From: Deltaproteobacteria bacterium | GTDB taxonomy: Bacteria > Desulfobacterota > DSM-4660 > Desulfatiglandales > HGW-15 | Direction of reading: 5' to 3' | Assembly: GCA_019310525.1 (NCBI GenBank) | Contig: JAFDEE010000029.1 | Coordinates: forward strand, 1 to 32,425 | DNA length: 32,425 nt | Shown here: in pieces, positions 1-8,223 of the stretch | Numbering within the stretch: the stretch's first letter is position 1 | How the letters are laid out: the number at the start of each line of letters is the position of its first letter | Position numbers and translations under genes: made by a program | The notes under the pieces: generated by a model | Databases searched by the model: none | What the model saw: the letters and a program-made list of their open reading frames with translations, nothing else | What the model was told of the DNA's origin: nothing

Positions 1-119
1 TAATGTATTTGCGCTTATTGTCCATCACAGCTTATCGCTTTTACCAAAAAACTTAGGGGTTCCATTTTCTTTCGATCCGCCTTGCCGCGTACGGATCCCC
101 ATGCCCGATTCCGGCCTTC

Positions 120-134
120 ATCCGGCCTCCGGAT
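120..134 (-). terminator. Short perfect hairpin after hom, weak terminator candidate
   Basis: ATCCGG, a three-base loop and CCGGAT form a perfect 6-bp stem 13 bases past the hom stop codon. A second stem (GATCCG/CGGATC) lies further on, at about 82-106. Neither is followed by a run of T on the minus strand, so intrinsic termination is uncertain. Nothing else is recognisable in 1-146. Confidence 0.25.
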
Positions 135-146
135 TCAGCGGCCTCT

Positions 147-1451
147 TTAGCCCTCTTCCACCCTGATCACCATGGTCTTGGCGGTCAAGACGTCCAACTT
201 ATCGATCAGTGCCATGGCCTTCCGCACACTGCTCTCCCTGGCCTCATGGGTCAGCATGACCACCGGCACCGAGCCGTTCGCCTTCCTGCCCTTCTGGATC
301 ACTGAGTAAAGGCTGATGTCATGATCTCCCAGGATGCCCGAGATCTTTGATAATACGCCGGGCTGGTCCATGGCGGAAAAGCGAAAATAGTATGGACACC
401 GGATTTCCTCCACGGGGCGAATGATGAGGTCAGACCCCCGCGGGCAGGCATGTCCGAGGGGAGGGATCAGGTTGTTGCTTCCTCCCTTTATCTCCCTGGC
501 GAGGGAGATGATGTCGGAGACCACGGCGCTGCCCGTTGGCTTCCTGCCCGCACCGAGACCATAGTAAAGGTTAGGCCCCACGAAATCCCCTTCCATGTAA
601 ATGGCATTGAAGACCCCGTTTACGTTGGCCATGATGTGATCCCGGGGGATCATGGTAGGATGAACCCTGGCCTCGACGCTCCCGTCAAAGTTTCTGGCGA
701 TTGCGAGCAGCTTCAGGCAGTAACCGAATTCTCCCGCGAAGCGGATATCCTCGGGAGTAAGCCTGTCGATCCCTTCCCGGTAGATACTGCTGAAGGGGAC
801 AGGAACTCCGAAGGCGAGGGAGATCAGAATTGCTAGTTTGTGTCCGGCATCCGTGCCGTCCACGTCGAGGGTGGGGGGATCCTCCGCGTATCCCAGTTCA
901 ACGGCCTCCTGTACGGCCCGGTCATAGGGCAGCCCCTTTTGGGTCATCCGGGTCAGGATGTAATTGGACGTCCCGTTCAGGATCCCCATAATCGTGTTGA
1001 TCCGGTTGGCGGACAGCCCCTCCCTCAGGGATCGAATGATGGGAATGCCGCCGCCCACGCTGGCCTCAAAGGCCAAGCCTACCCCGTATTCTTCCGAGGC
1101 CCTGTAGATCTCCTCGCCGTGTTCCGCCAGGAGGGCTTTGTTGGCGGTCACCACATGCTTTCCCTTGGCCATGGCGGCAAGGATATAGTCCTTGGACCGG
1201 GTGAGGCCCCCGATGAGTTCAACGACGATCTGGATCTCGGGATCATTGATGATATCCAGGGCGTCCGTCGTCAGGAGGTCGCGGTCAACAGCCACCCCCC
1301 TGTCCGTGTCAATGTCCAGGTCGGCGATCCTCTTCAGCAGGATCTCGGAGCCCACACGGTTTCGAATGACTTCCCGGTTCTTAAGCAGGATCTCCGCGGT
1401 CCCCGATCCGACCGTCCCAAAACCGATGATTCCTACGTGAATCTTCGACAT
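147..1451 (-). CDS. hom: Homoserine dehydrogenase
   Basis: This enzyme reduces aspartate 4-semialdehyde to homoserine with NAD(P)H, the branch point towards threonine and methionine, in the cytoplasm. The 434-residue protein has the expected order: an N-terminal nucleotide-binding fold with GFGTVGSG (about 10-17), TANK with the conserved Lys105, the catalytic-domain motif NGTSNYIL (159-166), DAGHK with Lys205, and a C-terminal ACT domain (about 355-430) that normally gives feedback control by threonine. Length is typical of the ACT-bearing form. The ATG start is preceded by a GAGG-type ribosome site. It is the last gene of a minus-strand run, 72 bases after alaC. No aspartokinase is in the window. 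The assignment is secure. Confidence 0.96.
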   Translation of the reverse strand: MSKIHVGIIGFGTVGSGTAEILLKNREVIRNRVGSEILLKRIADLDIDTDRGVAVDRDLLTTDALDIINDPEIQIVVELIGGLTRSKDYILAAMAKGKHVVTANKALLAEHGEEIYRASEEYGVGLAFEASVGGGIPIIRSLREGLSANRINTIMGILNGTSNYILTRMTQKGLPYDRAVQEAVELGYAEDPPTLDVDGTDAGHKLAILISLAFGVPVPFSSIYREGIDRLTPEDIRFAGEFGYCLKLLAIARNFDGSVEARVHPTMIPRDHIMANVNGVFNAIYMEGDFVGPNLYYGLGAGRKPTGSAVVSDIISLAREIKGGSNNLIPPLGHACPRGSDLIIRPVEEIRCPYYFRFSAMDQPGVLSKISGILGDHDISLYSVIQKGRKANGSVPVVMLTHEARESSVRKAMALIDKLDVLTAKTMVIRVEEG

Positions 1452-1523
1452 TCTCCCTCACCTCTCCCCTCTTGTATCCTTCCCCTGACACGCCGCCCTC
1501 TCCACCGACTCCAGCTCTTCATG

Positions 1524-2696
1524 CTACCTGTTCATGACCTGTCGGATCCCACGGATGGCCTGGTTGATCCGATGGGGGTTTTCCACCAGAGCGAACCTGA
1601 CGTGATCATCCCCATACTCTCCGAAACCTATTCCAGGGGATACCGCCACCTTGGCCTCCCTGATGAGCATCTTGGCGAACTCAATGGAACCCATCTCCCG
1701 GAAAAGATCCGGGATCCTGGCCCACAGGAACATGGTCCCTTTCGGTTTTTCCACCGGCCATCCGATTCGATTGAGGCCCTCTACGAGGACGTCTCGCCTT
1801 TGGCGGTAAATCCCAACGATCTCGTCCACGCAATCCCTGGGACCGTTCAACGCGATGATGGCGGCGATCTGGATGGGCTGAAACATACCGTAGTCCAGGT
1901 AGCTCTTTATCCGCCTAAGAGCCGCCACCATATCCCTGTTTCCGACACAGAAACCCACCCTCCAGCCGGGCATGGAGTAACTCTTGGAGAGGCTGAACAA
2001 CTCCACCCCGATCTCCTTTGCTCCCGGGACCTGGAGAAAACTCGGAGGGCTGTATCCATCGAAAACGAGATCTGCATAAGCAAAATCGTGGATGACCATC
2101 ATGCGATGCTCCCGGCAGAACTCCACGATCTTTTCGAAGAATTCCCTGTCCACCACGGCCGTTGTGGGGTTGTGGGGATAGGAGAGAATCAGCATCTTAG
2201 GATTGGGCCAGGTCTGCTTGGTGGCCGTTAGCAGGTCATCAAAAAAATCCCTCTCCGGTCCAATGGGGATGCTCCTCAGGTCTCCCCCCGCAATGATTAC
2301 GGAGTAAGGGTGGATGGGGTAGGTCGGATTGGGCGCAAAAACCACGTCCCCCGGACTGGTTGTTGCAAGCACCAAGTGGGAGAGCCCTTCCTTGGCCCCT
2401 ATGGTGGCGATGGCCTCCTCCTCGGGATCCACCTCTACATCGAAACGCCTCTTGTACCAGGCTGCGATCGCCTCCCTGAGTTTCCTGATCCCGGCCGAGG
2501 CAGAGTACCTGTGGTTGCGTTCCTTCCGGGCGGCTTCCACCAGCTTGTCCACGATATGTTTTGGCGTGGGAATATCCGGGTTTCCCATGCCCATGTCGAT
2601 GATATCCTCCCCCTTTCGTCTCAGTTCCATTTTGAGGGTATCCACCACCTGGAAGACATAGGGGGGCAAACGAACCATTCTGCTGAATTCACGCAT
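1524..2696 (-). CDS. alaC: PLP aminotransferase, AlaC type (glutamate-pyruvate)
   Basis: A class I/II fold-type I aminotransferase that probably makes alanine from pyruvate and glutamate. From the chosen start it has 390 residues. The internal aldimine lysine is Lys238 in [15 protein letters not shown]. The cofactor loop reads YPHNPTT rather than the commoner NPTG, which is characteristic of AlaC/YfdZ proteins. The aspartate of [12 protein letters not shown] should contact the pyridine nitrogen. I place the start at 2696 (MREFSRM) because AGGAG sits nine bases upstream; an in-frame start nine codons further out lacks this. It precedes hom by 72 bases, so a shared transcript for amino acid synthesis is likely. 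Related LL-diaminopimelate or aspartate aminotransferases are the alternatives. Confidence 0.87.
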   Translation of the reverse strand: MREFSRMVRLPPYVFQVVDTLKMELRRKGEDIIDMGMGNPDIPTPKHIVDKLVEAARKERNHRYSASAGIRKLREAIAAWYKRRFDVEVDPEEEAIATIGAKEGLSHLVLATTSPGDVVFAPNPTYPIHPYSVIIAGGDLRSIPIGPERDFFDDLLTATKQTWPNPKMLILSYPHNPTTAVVDREFFEKIVEFCREHRMMVIHDFAYADLVFDGYSPPSFLQVPGAKEIGVELFSLSKSYSMPGWRVGFCVGNRDMVAALRRIKSYLDYGMFQPIQIAAIIALNGPRDCVDEIVGIYRQRRDVLVEGLNRIGWPVEKPKGTMFLWARIPDLFREMGSIEFAKMLIREAKVAVSPGIGFGEYGDDHVRFALVENPHRINQAIRGIRQVMNR

Positions 2697-2867
2697 GAAC
2701 GAATTCTCCTTCCGAAATGTCAATGTGACAGAGTGGGCACTTTACACGAACAGGGGTTCCTCGTCAATGATGAGGTTCGGGAAGTGGGAGAAGTACTTTG
2801 TCCCGAATGCTTCCGCAGGATCAGTTCCCCTCAAGCCTTCATCGTCCAGCGTCCCCGGGTGATGTCT

Positions 2868-5021
2868 TCACGGCACATCCATGGGATACCGGAACAGGGA
2901 ATCCAAAGCGGCCTTTAAAGCCGCATGTTCCGGAAGCGAAAGATCCGGATCCCTGTCCAGCACCCGCCTGGCGGCCTCCCTTGCCCGAAAAAGCAAGTCC
3001 TGCTCCCTTAAGACTTCTTCCAGGTCCAGTTCCCCGATCCCCGCCTGTTGAAGGCCGGTTAAATTCCCGGGTCCCCGTAGTTCCATGTCTTTGCGGGCGA
3101 TGTAAAATCCGTCACTGCTCTGCTCGATGATCTTCAACCGCGACAAGACACGCTCGGGCAGGTTCCGTGACACCACTAGAAAACAGGTTCCCTCTTCCTT
3201 GCCCCTTCCCACTCTTCCCCGGAGCTGGTGAAGCTGGGCCAGGCCGAAACGCTCCGGGTGTTCGATCACCATAACCGTGGCATTGGGGACGTGGATGCCC
3301 ACCTCGAGTACAGTGGTTCCCACGAGCAGATCGATGCGACCCTTCCGGAAATCCTCCATGACGGACTCCCGTTCCCCTTGAGCCATCCTCCCGTGGATCA
3401 AACCGACCCGGAAAGGGGGATGGAGGAGACGAAGCAACCTTTCCGCCATATCCTGGGCGCCCTTCAACCCATTACCCTCAGGGCCCTCAATGGCGGGGCA
3501 GACCACGAAACATTGCCGGCCCTTTTTAAGGGCCTCCCTGACTGCATCGAAAACGATCCTCTTCTCGTTTTCCGTGACGATCCGGGTCTTCACAGGACGG
3601 TACCCCGGGGGACGGGCATCGATGATAGAGATGTCCATATCCCCATAAAGGGTCATAGCCAGGGTCCGTGGAATAGGAGTTGCGGACATTACCAGCTGGT
3701 GAGGACTTTTCCCCTTGCGAAGGAGGGCGGCCCGTTCCCTGACCCCGAAACGGTGCTGCTCGTCGATGATGACCAGTCCCAGGTCGGGAAATTCCAGGGA
3801 TTCCCGCAGGAGGGCGTGGGTCCCGATCACCAGATCCACAGTGCCTCCCGCCGTGGTCCCGGGGAACCTCCCCCGTCCCCCACCGCCGTTCTCTCCGGTT
3901 ACGAGCAATGGACGCAGCCTCATTTCACGGGCAATCCCTGAGAAGAACTCCATGTGCTGTTCCGCCAGGATTCTGGTAGGAACCATAAGAGCGGCCTGTT
4001 TGCCGTTCAATGCTGCAATGTGGACCGCCGCGGCCGCTACCGCGGTCTTGCCGCAACCAACATCACCGAGAAGCAATCGGTTCATGGGAACGAGCCGTGC
4101 AAGGTCTGCCGAGATATCCCTGATGGACCTTTGCTGGGCCGGGGTCAGGGTGAAGGGAAAGATATCACGAAGGCGATCCATCAGGCCTGGCGGAACGGAG
4201 AGGGTCGGAGCGCACTTCTTCTCTCGGTCCCTTTTCAGAAACTGGAGTGCCGCTGCCACCAGGAAGAAGCGGTCGAAGAGAAGACGCCGGTGGAAGGGGG
4301 TTTGGAAACGGTTTAGGGTCTCGAAGGGCCAATCGGATGAAGGCCTGTGAACGAATTTCAAGGCCTCGGCCAGACCGGGAAGGTTCAGGTCCAGGAGGAC
4401 CTCCCCGGGGACGGGATCGACCAGTTCCTCTGCATAGTCCTCAAGGGTCCTTTCCATGATCGTTCCAAGGAGACGGTTCGAGACACCCTTGACAGAGGAA
4501 TAGACAGGTACGTATCCCTTCAGGGGCCCGCTGGAAGGCCTCCGGGTTCCCCCCAGCAGGGTCACGTCGGGGTGGATCATCTGGTACCGTCCCCCCTTAC
4601 CCCGCTTTATTCGTCCGTATACCAGTAGCCGGGTTCCCGGGGTCGAAAGAGACGCGAGAAAACCTTTCCGGTAGTGAAACCAGAGGAGATCCAGGGTCTC
4701 GTCCCCTTCCCTGATCCGGATCCTGAAAAGCCTCTTTCGGCCTCGATCGTACCTTTCCTCCTTTCCGAAGAGAACCTGCCCTGAAACCTGGAGCGGCACA
4801 CCTTCCCCGGCATGGGCCCAGGACGAGACCCCTCGTCGGTCTTCATAACGTAGCGGGAGAAAGAGGAGGAGGTCGATTATGCTGTGAAGGCCTTTGCGGG
4901 CGAGGGATTCGGCCCTCTTCGCGCCTATGCCCTTAAGGGAAGAGAGGGGGTAAAAGAGCCGTTGAAACGACTTCAAAGACGGCGCCGCTTTCAGGGTTCG
5001 GCCCGTTCGAGGAGGTGACAC
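2868..5021 (-). CDS. recG: ATP-dependent DNA helicase RecG
   Basis: RecG remodels stalled replication forks and Holliday junctions. The 717-residue product has an N-terminal helix-hairpin-helix-like segment (SLKGIGAKRAESLARKG), an OB-fold wedge domain (about 75-160), Walker A GDVGCGKT (about 319-326), Walker B DEQH (about 420-423), the superfamily 2 motif SATPIPRTLA, and the C-terminal QLRGRVGRG and TRG-region residues. I choose GTG at 5019-5021: GGAAGGAG lies five bases before it, and it falls two bases after the pcm stop, implying translational coupling. The longer frame to 5069 begins with TTG inside pcm and lacks this signal. A 171-base gap separates it from alaC. Confidence 0.95.
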   Translation of the reverse strand: MSPPRTGRTLKAAPSLKSFQRLFYPLSSLKGIGAKRAESLARKGLHSIIDLLLFLPLRYEDRRGVSSWAHAGEGVPLQVSGQVLFGKEERYDRGRKRLFRIRIREGDETLDLLWFHYRKGFLASLSTPGTRLLVYGRIKRGKGGRYQMIHPDVTLLGGTRRPSSGPLKGYVPVYSSVKGVSNRLLGTIMERTLEDYAEELVDPVPGEVLLDLNLPGLAEALKFVHRPSSDWPFETLNRFQTPFHRRLLFDRFFLVAAALQFLKRDREKKCAPTLSVPPGLMDRLRDIFPFTLTPAQQRSIRDISADLARLVPMNRLLLGDVGCGKTAVAAAAVHIAALNGKQAALMVPTRILAEQHMEFFSGIAREMRLRPLLVTGENGGGGRGRFPGTTAGGTVDLVIGTHALLRESLEFPDLGLVIIDEQHRFGVRERAALLRKGKSPHQLVMSATPIPRTLAMTLYGDMDISIIDARPPGYRPVKTRIVTENEKRIVFDAVREALKKGRQCFVVCPAIEGPEGNGLKGAQDMAERLLRLLHPPFRVGLIHGRMAQGERESVMEDFRKGRIDLLVGTTVLEVGIHVPNATVMVIEHPERFGLAQLHQLRGRVGRGKEEGTCFLVVSRNLPERVLSRLKIIEQSSDGFYIARKDMELRGPGNLTGLQQAGIGELDLEEVLREQDLLFRAREAARRVLDRDPDLSLPEHAALKAALDSLFRYPMDVP

Positions 5022-5023
5022 CG

Positions 5024-5671
5024 TTACTCCTTCCAGCCGTGGACACCGATGAGATCTACGAACCGGCAACCCCCCAGGTTCTCCCGTTCGAACCTGTTCT
5101 TGGTCCTGACCACCTTGATCAGATCCTGACCGAACTTGTTCCCGATCGGGATAACCAGTCGCCCGCCCTCAGCCAGTTGTTCGAGAAGAGGATCAGGGAT
5201 CTTGGGAGCCCCGGCTGTGACGATGATGGCGTCATAGGGAGAAAACTCCTTCCATCCCAGGGTGCCGTCGCAGGCCCTGTAAAGAATGTTGGTGTATCCC
5301 AAGCGGTCCAGAATTTCCTTTGCCCTTTCAAGGAGAGGGCGAATCCGCTCGATGGTGTATACGGTCCGGGAGAGCTCGGCCAGCACGGCCGTCTGGTAAC
5401 CGCTCCCCGTGCCCAGTTCCAGGGTCCGCTCCTTTCCGGTCAGATCCAAGGCCTGTGTCATAAGGGCGACGATATAGGGCTGGGAGATGGTCTGCTTGTG
5501 TCCGATGGGAAGGGGATGGTCATTGTATGCCTCTCCGACCAAGGCCTCTTCCACGAAGAGATGGCGATGGATCTTCCCCATGGCCCTCAGGACGTTCTCA
5601 TCCGTGATTCCCCGGGGAATCAGCTGGTTCTTCACCATCCTTTCTCTGGCGACGCGGTAATCGTGGTTCAT
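5024..5671 (-). CDS. pcm: Protein-L-isoaspartate O-methyltransferase
   Basis: The enzyme methylates L-isoaspartyl residues formed by ageing of Asn and Asp, starting their repair with S-adenosylmethionine. The 215 residues match the usual length. The substrate-side motif GHKQTISQPYIVA (58-70) and SAM-binding motif I LELGTGSGYQ (84-93) are intact, as is the post-I segment VYTIERI. The ATG start has GAGGA nine bases upstream. It lies 40 bases after the small secreted protein gene and two bases before recG, so the three are probably cotranscribed. Pcm is often placed with stress and stationary-phase genes, but no such partner is obvious here. Confidence 0.94.
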   Translation of the reverse strand: MNHDYRVARERMVKNQLIPRGITDENVLRAMGKIHRHLFVEEALVGEAYNDHPLPIGHKQTISQPYIVALMTQALDLTGKERTLELGTGSGYQTAVLAELSRTVYTIERIRPLLERAKEILDRLGYTNILYRACDGTLGWKEFSPYDAIIVTAGAPKIPDPLLEQLAEGGRLVIPIGNKFGQDLIKVVRTKNRFERENLGGCRFVDLIGVHGWKE

Positions 5672-5711
5672 GATCCTGCTTCCTCAAGGGCCACGGTGGA
5701 ATCCGAAGGCC

Positions 5712-6218
5712 CTATGGATTGGCCGAGAGGAAATCGGCGATGAAGGTATCTATTCCCTTGGAAAGGTGCTGCCGGAGGAATTCCGGGGCGGCACGGACCA
5801 GGATGGCCCTGGATTCCCAGGTGGGAGCCCAGAACACGACTCTCGGCCTACGTGCCAAATGACTTTGTTGTTGCAACCGGATCGAGAGAAGTACCACGGC
5901 GAGATCTTCGCTCGGCCCTTCCGAAAAGGCCAGCCCCACGACCAGCCAGCCGAAAGGATAATTCCCGGACCGGCTGTAGCGGTCAAATTGCCCCTTTGGA
6001 AAAATCCTTATCCCCGCCCGGGCCAATTGTTTCTCGATGCTCATCTTGAGGGATTCCGCCGTGATCCCCTCCATCGAACCGCTCAGTACAACATCCACGT
6101 AGACGCCCTTGAGCCCTTCCAGGCTCCTGGCGACCATCTCCTTTGCGCTGGCGGGAGCCGGGAGAAATACGACAAAAACAAGCACCGCCGCGATCAGCGC
6201 CGTTCCTTTTCTGAACAT
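5712..6218 (-). CDS. Small secreted protein of unknown function
   Basis: I do not recognise this as a named family. The 168-residue product begins with a clear Sec signal peptide: MFRKG, then a hydrophobic stretch, then APASA with likely cleavage before KEM. The mature part reads as a compact alpha/beta domain. It has a segment of the form GITAESLKMSIEKQLARAGIRI, two beta strands (WLVVGLAF and LAVVLLSIRL), an arginine-rich patch and a tryptophan pair (VFWAPTW), and it ends FIADFLSANP. No lipobox is seen. The start at 6218 is preferred because AGGAGG lies six bases upstream; the neighbouring ATG at 6224 touches the AGGAGG. It sits between mpl and pcm. A periplasmic location is inferred from the signal peptide. 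Confidence 0.75.
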   Translation of the reverse strand: MFRKGTALIAAVLVFVVFLPAPASAKEMVARSLEGLKGVYVDVVLSGSMEGITAESLKMSIEKQLARAGIRIFPKGQFDRYSRSGNYPFGWLVVGLAFSEGPSEDLAVVLLSIRLQQQSHLARRPRVVFWAPTWESRAILVRAAPEFLRQHLSKGIDTFIADFLSANP

Positions 6219-6294
6219 CTCCATCCTCCTTCCAGTTCCTTCAAAGGAGCTACCGTCCCCGGTATGCACCTTCCCCAAGGCACACCAACACTCC

Positions 6295-7779
6295 TTATCT
6301 TTGCGGAACAGGAAAATTGTCCATTCTTTTCAAAAGCCTGTCAATGAGGTTATCAAAAGATCCGTTGGACATTACCAGGACGACGTCCCCCCTCTTGATT
6401 CCGCCCAGAAGGGCCCTGAGAAGACTTTCGGTATCCGGATGGTAGGTGGCCTGAACTCCCCTTTGAAGCAAGTCGGCGACCAGCTTTTTTGAAGAAAAAC
6501 GCTCCTGTAGCGGGACCTTTTCCATCATTGGGGGCTCGGGGATCAGGACCCGATCGGCCGCGTTGAAAGATTCGGCGTACCTGGCCTGGAATACCCTCCT
6601 TCGGCTCGAATTGGACCGGGGTTCAAAGACCGCCACGATTCGGCGGCCCCTGTATTTTTCTCTCACCGCCCGGAGGGTCTCCCGGACCGCCGTGGGATGG
6701 TGGGCGAAATCGTCCAGGACCAGCACCCCTCCCTTTTCCCCGCGGATCTCCTGCCGTCTCTTTACCCCGAGAAAAGAGAGTGCAGCCTCTGCCGTTACGG
6801 CAGGGGCCTCCCCAAGGAACGCTGAAAGGGCCACAGTGGAAAGCAGGTTGTGGATGTTGTGATCCCCGTAGACCGGGGTCTTGATTCTGAGATACTCATC
6901 CCCATCCATGAGGATCCTGAACCGGGTCCCGTTTTCCCGGACCTCCACATCCACGGCCCTCCAGTCCACATCCGAACCAAACCCGTAAGTGATGACCCGG
7001 CAGGGGGCTTTTTCCACCTCGGCCCGTACAAGGGGATCGTCCCCGTTGGCCACGATAACCCCGGAAGAGGGAAGGATACGGATCAGTTTTCGAAAACTCT
7101 CCAGGACATGCTCCAGATCCCGGTAGATATCCGCATGGTCGAACTCGATGCTTGTAAGCACCGACGCCCAGGGTGCATAGTGGAGGAACTTGGGTCCCTT
7201 GTCAAAAAAAGCGGTGTCATACTCATCTCCCTCCACCACGAAGTAAGGACCTTTGCCGAGCTTAAAACCGGTGGAAAAATTGAGGGGAATTCCCCCTATC
7301 ATGAATCCGGGATCCATCCCGCTTCTCTCCAGGAGCCAAGCTATCATGGAACTGGTCGTGGTCTTGCCATGGGTGCCGCACACAACGATAGGTCTCTTCT
7401 CCTCGATGGCAAAGATCTTCAAGGCCTGGGGAAAAGAGAGATAGGGAATACCCAGCCTGGCGAGTTCCAGGGCCTCAGGGTTGAGCCTGGTAATGACGTT
7501 GCCTACGATGACTAGGTCCGGTCGGGGATGGAGGTTGCGGGGGGCATAACCTTCCCGGATGGGAATACCCAGTTTTCGGAGAAAATCGCTCATGGGCGGG
7601 TATACATTCTGATCAGAACCCTTGACCTCGTAGCCTTTCTCTTTCAAGATTCCGGCAAGGGAAGCCATTCCCGTGCCGCAGATACCCATGAGGTGGATGG
7701 ATCGAAGGTTTCCAGGGATCCGATTGAGCCCGGGGGAAAGCTTTGCATAGGGTGCAGGGCATGAACCCTCCATATTCAT
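6295..7779 (-). CDS. mpl: UDP-MurNAc:L-Ala-gamma-D-Glu-meso-DAP ligase
   Basis: Mpl attaches recycled murein tripeptide to UDP-N-acetylmuramate, saving synthesis by MurC, MurD and MurE. The product (494 residues from 7779) has the MurC-like N-terminal domain HLMGICGTGMASLAG, the Mur ligase ATP loop CGTHGKTTTSSM (about 134-145), EGDEYDTAFFDKGPKF, which is diagnostic of Mpl versus MurC, and the C-terminal domain motif DDFAHHPTAV. Start: GGAG six bases ahead of ATG at 7779 favours this codon; ATGs at 7791 and 7773 and a weaker frame to 7806 are alternatives. It implies a meso-DAP cell wall. It is first in the minus-strand run and divergent from rpmB. Confidence 0.93.
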   Translation of the reverse strand: MNMEGSCPAPYAKLSPGLNRIPGNLRSIHLMGICGTGMASLAGILKEKGYEVKGSDQNVYPPMSDFLRKLGIPIREGYAPRNLHPRPDLVIVGNVITRLNPEALELARLGIPYLSFPQALKIFAIEEKRPIVVCGTHGKTTTSSMIAWLLERSGMDPGFMIGGIPLNFSTGFKLGKGPYFVVEGDEYDTAFFDKGPKFLHYAPWASVLTSIEFDHADIYRDLEHVLESFRKLIRILPSSGVIVANGDDPLVRAEVEKAPCRVITYGFGSDVDWRAVDVEVRENGTRFRILMDGDEYLRIKTPVYGDHNIHNLLSTVALSAFLGEAPAVTAEAALSFLGVKRRQEIRGEKGGVLVLDDFAHHPTAVRETLRAVREKYRGRRIVAVFEPRSNSSRRRVFQARYAESFNAADRVLIPEPPMMEKVPLQERFSSKKLVADLLQRGVQATYHPDTESLLRALLGGIKRGDVVLVMSNGSFDNLIDRLLKRMDNFPVPQR

Positions 7780-7800
7780 CAGGGACTCCATAAAAATTAT

Positions 7801-7829
7801 TTGCAAAAATGATTCAATATGGTTAGACT
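7801..7829 (+). promoter_or_regulatory. Possible sigma-70 promoter for rpmB
   Basis: TTGCAA and TAGACT are separated by 17 bases, each matching four of six consensus positions, in an A/T-rich patch between the divergent mpl and rpmB. Two short GC hairpins (GCGGA/TCCGC and CTGCC/GGCAG) lie between it and rpmB and could be leader structure. The same A/T patch may also carry the mpl promoter on the other strand. The call is weak. Confidence 0.3.
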
Positions 7830-7974
7830 ATATATTTTGCGTAGTCGATATCCAGATCCTTTTCCTTTCCTACCGGGCGGAGCCTCCGCGGGGTGGCCTG
7901 CCGGAGGGCAGTACTGGAATACCAAATTAGATCCGGGGAAAGGTTGATCCTGCTTTTTCAAAAGGAGATGATCC

Positions 7975-8163
7975 ATGTCAAAGGTATGTGAAATCTGCGG
8001 GAAAAGACCCCAAGTTGGATATAATGTCAGCCATGCCCACAACAAAACGAAAAAACGATGGTATCCGAATCTCCAGAAGGTGAGGGTCCAAAAGAATGGA
8101 AGAACCGTCAGGATGAAGGTCTGCACCAGTTGCATCAAATCCGGGTTCATCACCAAGGCCTAA
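7975..8163 (+). CDS. rpmB: 50S ribosomal protein L28
   Basis: A 62-residue large-subunit ribosomal protein. It starts [10 protein letters not shown] and has paired cysteines CEIC (5-8) and CTSC (50-53), so this is the zinc-binding (C+) form of L28. It contains the family segments [20 protein letters not shown] and [16 protein letters not shown] strong ribosome site, GGAG, lies seven bases before the ATG. It stands alone on the plus strand between mpl and the convergent rel gene, and a hairpin follows immediately. Because C+ and C- ribosomal protein paralogs exist in some bacteria, a second zinc-free copy elsewhere is possible but cannot be seen here. Confidence 0.97.
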   Translation: MSKVCEICGKRPQVGYNVSHAHNKTKKRWYPNLQKVRVQKNGRTVRMKVCTSCIKSGFITKA

Positions 8164-8177
8164 ACCTTTAGCAGGAT

Positions 8178-8220
8178 GTTGAAAAACGTAGCGAGCGCAG
8201 TAGTTTTTCAACTGAAAAAC
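8178..8220 (+). terminator. Three-armed hairpin repeat between rpmB and rel
   Basis: GTTGAAAAAC (8178-8187) and GTTTTTCAAC (8203-8212) are a perfect 10-bp inverted pair with a 15-base loop. The right arm also pairs perfectly over 8 bp with TGAAAAAC (8213-8220), so two alternative hairpins share one arm. It begins 15 bases after the rpmB stop and ends four bases before the convergent rel stop, so it may end transcripts from both sides. There is no T run outside the stem. The TTGAAAAACGT core is shared with the two larger repeats at 13329 and 23483. Confidence 0.5.
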
Positions 8221-8223
8221 GTC

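Noticed and set aside
840-2231. Long plus-strand open frame (463 codons) opposite hom and alaC
   Set aside because: It is a shadow of two well-recognised minus-strand genes; its proline- and histidine-rich product has no domain.
5022-5069. Longer recG starting at TTG 5069 inside pcm
   Set aside because: No ribosome site for it; GTG at 5021 is two bases after the pcm stop with a strong site.
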